From NCBI GenBank assembly GCA_002425885.1, contig DINC01000068.1, forward strand, positions 660 through 9,837: a DNA stretch of 9,178 nucleotides, given 5' to 3'. A model generated the notes under the pieces. It was not told the DNA's origin and made no database searches. It was given only the letters and a program-made list of their open reading frames with translations. This document shows positions 7,338-9,178 of the stretch, piece after piece (position 1 is the stretch's first letter; the number at the start of each line of letters is the position of its first letter). This stretch comes from Spirochaetia bacterium UBA5550. Lineage in GTDB: Bacteria > Spirochaetota > UBA4802 > UBA5550. Position numbers and translations under genes: made by a program.

Positions 7338-7526
7338 GATTTCAATGTATTTTCAGTTGATTTCAATACAAATTCAATCGACTTCAATGCAATTTCAATT
7401 GATTTCAATGCAAATTCAATTGATTTCAATGCAATTTCAATCGATTTCAATGCAATTTCAATTGATTTCAATACAATTTCAGTCGAATTCAATGTAATTT
7501 GAGTCAACGCCGATATAATTTCAGTC
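7338..7526. repeat. Array of nine 21-bp tandem repeats with an 11+10-bp internal period
   Basis: Unit boundaries fall at 7338, 7359, 7380, 7401, 7422, 7443, 7464, 7485 and 7506; a degraded tenth unit runs to about 7547, and partial similarity extends left to about 7321. Central units differ by one or two bases and the edges are more diverged. On the minus strand each unit is TTGAAATTGCA (11 bp) plus TTGAAATCAA or TTGAAATCGA (10 bp), so the TTGAAAT core recurs once per DNA turn. The array is about 85 bp upstream of the msrBA start. The minus strand is open across it (GTG 7585 to TGA 7250) and would encode LKSIEIA/LKSIEFA heptads. However, the plus strand is also open through the core, which argues for repeat composition over coding. 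Confidence 0.85.
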
Positions 7527-7565
7527 AACGCCGGGATTAATCGAAGCGATGACCTTAATGGGACC

Positions 7566-7749
7566 TCACCCGCGCTATTGCGCACCCTCTCCCATTTGAA
7601 GCCTGGAAGAGAGAGAGGGTTTCTGTGGTCTTAATAATTGCTGCTTTAAGAAAAAATACCTGCTACAGTTTTCCCCCTTCGCCCTCTTCAATTCTTCAAA
7701 AATGGGAGAAGGGGGTTAGGGGGATGAGGGCATTAAGTAGCGCGGGTGA
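7566..7749. mobile_element. MITE-like element with 12-bp perfect terminal inverted repeats
   Basis: TCACCCGCGCTA (7566-7577) is repeated in inverse at 7738-7749. Inside, each half holds its own hairpin: ACCCTCTC / GAGAGGGT at 7584-7620, and CCCCCTTC / GAAGGGGG at 7673-7715. The halves are also related to each other in inverted orientation (CCCATTTGAAG at 7591-7601 against CTTCAAAAATGGG at 7694-7706). No transposase frame fits in 184 bp and no target-site duplication was recognised at the edges, so it is either a non-autonomous element or an old palindromic repeat. Confidence 0.5.
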
Positions 7750-7822
7750 AAGAATTCAGGCGGGATCACACTTGAATTTTTTCTCACAAATGATTATTGG
7801 CTCAAAGTCTATCTGCCCCCCT

Positions 7823-7945
7823 CCCCACATCGCACAATTGACGCTATGCGGGCTCCTGAACGTTCGCCGCAAATTTGCCAGCCCTACAGCTCCGCTTCCG
7901 GGCATTGGCAAACTTCGCATAGCTACCCAATTGTGCGAAATGGGG
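7823..7945. repeat. Long imperfect palindrome (cruciform-forming, 123 bp)
   Basis: Nested stems share one axis. CCCCA (7823-7827) pairs with TGGGG (7941-7945), CGCACAATTG (7831-7840) with CAATTGTGCG (7928-7937), GCTATGCG (7843-7850) with CGCATAGC (7916-7923), and TTTGCCA plus GCCC (7874-7884) with GGGC plus TGGCAAA (7900-7912). The left arm has about 20 extra bases between the third and fourth stems. The layout recalls large integron attC sites, but the outer boxes lack the AAC/GTT core, so it is listed only as a palindrome. Small frames crossing it on both strands are explained by the repeat. Confidence 0.7.
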
Positions 7946-8371
7946 TGCTCTTTGGAGTATATTCGATTCAACTCCCCGATATCGCGAGAGGGTGCTATCT
8001 TCAACTGTTACTTGCGTGCTTTTTCTGTTTGTAAACTTACAGCCTGACTCCCCGTACAACAAATCCCGCTTCGCCCGCATCAGCCACATCCACAATCCCC
8101 CGAAGCTGACGAACTCAGTGTAAGTTCCTGCGGCCGCTGCGACCTTCACTTTTACGTTGAATTCGATACTTGTTCTGGTTTGAAACTGTCGCATCCGGTA
8201 CTTTAAGCTCTTAATGATAACCATCTGCGGAAATCGTTACGCCTGGTAATTTATAGTGATTAAATACTTCTTCTATGTCCGTTCGCATCGGCCACCGCTT
8301 ATGTTTTGAATTATAGAAATTTTTTTCTACTGCTGAATATAGACGGTGCACTTATGTGTGGTATTAAATTG
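7946..8371. other. Stretch without a recognised gene
   Basis: No frame here shows a recognisable domain or a good start site. A minus-strand frame from 8224 runs through this stretch into the palindrome but shows no family and no Shine-Dalgarno sequence. Short inverted pairs occur, for example TCAGC (8080-8084) with GCTGA (8105-8109). One pair of boxes, GTACAAC-AAATC-CCGC at 8054-8069 and GCGG-AAATC-GTTACGC at 8227-8242, recalls attC ends, but is too widely spaced and too poorly paired to call. From about 8243 the DNA becomes A/T-rich. Confidence 0.5.
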
Positions 8372-8401
8372 TTGACACTTACATGCTATTACTATTTGAA
8401 T
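8372..8401 (+). promoter_or_regulatory. Candidate promoter upstream of the sugE unit
   Basis: A perfect TTGACA (8372-8377) is followed 18 bp later by TTGAAT (8396-8401), which matches the -10 consensus at 4 of 6 positions. It lies just outside the presumed cassette boundary at 8424/8425, the place where a promoter would serve an inserted cassette. Confidence 0.3.
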
Positions 8402-8424
8402 AAAGTATAAGGGATTGGTTCAGG

Positions 8425-8899
8425 TTATACAAATAACATCTTCTATTAGCCTTCAACCTCCGCGAGTTTCGTTTTTGTATTCTGTAGTTAAATGGACTTT
8501 ATTTTATTGAAGAGGCGTTTATGAATTGGTTTATCCTTATTGTTGCAGGTTTGTTTGAAATCGGATGGGCGGTTGGTCTTAAATACACCGATGGCTTCAC
8601 CCGCCTTTGGCCAACGTTCGGCACAGTACTTTCAATGATCATTAGCCTCGGACTGCTCGGTATTGCCATGAAATCGTTGCCAGTAGGCACCGCATATGCT
8701 GTGTGGGTAGGTGTAGGTGCAGTCGGCACCGCAATTCTGGGCATTGTTTTGCTCGGAGAGACAGCTAATCTCATGCGGCTGTTAAGTCTTGGACTTATCG
8801 TCGCCGGTATTGTTGGGCTCAAGCTCGCAACACCCGTCTAACCCATCATTCTAATAGAAGCTGCGGAATAAAACCGCAAAACGTCTGAGAATTCAATTG
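8425..8899 (+). mobile_element. Integron-cassette-like unit carrying sugE
   Basis: The heptamer GTTATAC occurs at 8424-8430 and again at 8899-8905. Cutting after the G of each, as integron integrases do, frees a 475-bp unit with one gene in the same direction as its terminal attC-like site. This is the standard cassette layout, and small multidrug resistance exporters are frequent cassette cargo. I found no complete attC or attI before 8424 and no intI gene in the window. A lone cassette at a secondary site, a degraded array, or chance are therefore all open. Confidence 0.45.
8521..8841 (+). CDS. sugE: Small multidrug resistance family exporter, Gdx/SugE guanidinium type
   Basis: Inner-membrane proton-coupled antiporter of 106 residues with four membrane helices (about 2-20, 29-50, 57-77, 85-103), working as an antiparallel dimer in known members. 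The essential glutamate is Glu13 in [13 protein letters not shown]. Gdx-type neighbours Trp16, Ser42, Tyr59 and Trp62 (GTAYAVW) are all present, and this separates it from EmrE/Qac-type exporters. Known Gdx proteins export guanidinium, and some members also give tolerance to quaternary ammonium compounds. The ATG at 8521 has AGAGG at 8511-8515 with 5-nt spacing. No guanidine riboswitch was recognised in the 8402-8520 leader. The stop TAA lies inside the R''-like box of the downstream attC-like hairpin, and GC-rich coding embedded in A/T-rich flanks suggests acquisition by transfer. Confidence 0.95.
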   Translation: MNWFILIVAGLFEIGWAVGLKYTDGFTRLWPTFGTVLSMIISLGLLGIAMKSLPVGTAYAVWVGVGAVGTAILGIVLLGETANLMRLLSLGLIVAGIVGLKLATPV

Positions 8900-8905
8900 T
8901 TATAC
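8836..8905 (+). other. attC-like recombination site
   Basis: R''-like GTCTAAC (8836-8842) fits RYYYAAC exactly; R'-like GTTATAC (8899-8905) fits GTTRRRY at 6 of 7. The two are complementary apart from one base. Between them: spacer of 5, ATTCT (8848-8852), an inner stem TAGA / TCTG (8855-8858 with 8884-8887), TGCGG / CCGCA (8862-8866 with 8874-8878) around a 7-nt loop, AGAAT (8888-8892), and spacer of 6. The box order, spacing and 2-nt bulge match integron attC sites. The absence of a T-run argues against an ordinary terminator. Confidence 0.55.
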
Positions 8906-8922
8906 CATTGCGAAATGATATT

Positions 8923-9030
8923 ATGTATGAATCGCAATTTTTTGAATCGCTACATAAAAAATTAACAGATGGGTTCCAAATTCAAGGTTTGCGAATTACA
9001 ATAGAGAGGAACAAATCGAAAGAGATTTAG
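8923..9030 (+). CDS. Short unrecognised frame, possibly a broken gene start
   Basis: A 35-codon frame beginning MYESQFFESLHKKL and ending in ITIERNKSKEI. Its residue mix is protein-like, but it has no clear ribosome site (only GAAATGA upstream) and no recognisable domain. It could be a cassette-borne mini-gene, the remnant of a longer gene, or chance in A/T-rich DNA. From 9031 to 9160 nothing is recognised. Confidence 0.2.
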   Translation: MYESQFFESLHKKLTDGFQIQGLRITIERNKSKEI

Positions 9031-9172
9031 ATTCCCATTTAGAGTAAAAACCGGCGATTTTCATTGGTTGGGAAACTATCATATTCGACAGTTGAAATTT
9101 TTTTTAAAACAAGTTGTATTGAATACTTTTTCTCATTAAACAATTTATTATTATGAAGGTAAGGTAGTATTT

Positions 9173-9178
9173 ATGTTT
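9173..9178 (+). CDS. Possible start of a gene continuing beyond the window
   Basis: ATG at 9173 is preceded by AAGG (9161-9164) with 8-nt spacing. Only two codons are visible, so nothing can be said about the product. Confidence 0.25.

Noticed and set aside
7321..7547. CRISPR array
   Set aside because: The 21-bp units are contiguous, with no unique spacers and no cas genes, so this is a tandem repeat.
7625..8047. A 140-codon plus-strand frame
   Set aside because: It crosses the right half of the MITE-like element and the whole palindrome, and shows no domain and no good start.
7844..8224. A 126-codon minus-strand frame through the gene-poor region
   Set aside because: It runs through one arm of the large palindrome, has no Shine-Dalgarno sequence, and its Arg/Ala-rich end is what the palindrome would encode. 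It would be worth a tblastn search to see whether the translation recurs.
8487..8493. GTTAAAT as the upstream cassette boundary
   Set aside because: It fits GTTRRRY, and an ATACAAA / TTTGTAT pair lies nearby, but there is no R'' box. The GTTATAC at 8424 is identical to the downstream site and therefore preferred.
8402..8520. Guanidine riboswitch before the Gdx-type gene
   Set aside because: No conserved guanidine-I, -II or -III elements were recognised by eye, and the leader lacks a terminator-like stem before the ribosome site.

Overview
The window looks like chromosome from a chemotactic, diderm bacterium of moderate GC content. It carries two methyl-accepting chemotaxis proteins and a lipoprotein-type periplasmic methionine sulfoxide reductase. 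The phylum cannot be fixed from the sequence. A spirochaete is one possibility, because reversed-order MsrB-MsrA fusions and six-helix chemoreceptors without HAMP both occur there. Other deep-branching diderm phyla are not excluded.

Left part, plus strand (75-4046): a chemoreceptor with six predicted membrane helices (75-1622) is followed by a tightly coupled RNA-processing pair. The pair is a PIN-domain 'RNA ligase partner' (1683-2237) whose stop codon overlaps the start of a Pab1020/Rnl3-type ATP-dependent RNA ligase (2234-3304). The Shine-Dalgarno sequence of the PIN gene lies in one arm of a perfect 8-bp hairpin. A kynurenine-formamidase-like cyclase gene follows (3409-3921). It is cut short by a -1 frameshift; its missing C-terminal 42 codons are intact in the neighbouring frame, to 4046.

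Middle part, minus strand (4107-7253): a classical chemoreceptor (two membrane helices, four-helix-bundle sensor, HAMP, signalling hairpin) lies downstream of an msrB-msrA fusion encoding a predicted lipoprotein. The two are separated by an intrinsic terminator and by a 105-bp palindromic repeat that folds into a closing stem with three arms. Upstream of the msrBA start are a good 16-bp palindrome (possible operator) and an array of nine 21-bp repeats. Each repeat splits into 11- and 10-bp halves, so a TTGAAAT-type motif recurs about once per helical turn.

Right part (7566-9178): about 900 bp without a credible gene holds a 184-bp element with 12-bp perfect terminal inverted repeats and a separate 123-bp imperfect palindrome. 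A Gdx/SugE small multidrug resistance exporter gene follows (8521-8841). Its stop codon lies inside a 7-bp R''-like box that begins a 70-bp attC-like hairpin ending in GTTATAC. The same heptamer occurs 475 bp upstream, so the sugE unit resembles a mobile integron cassette. No integron integrase is present in the window, so this remains an inference.

The strongest candidates for new biology are the RNA ligase/PIN pair with its hairpin-sequestered ribosome site, the helically phased repeat array beside msrBA, and the cassette-like sugE unit.
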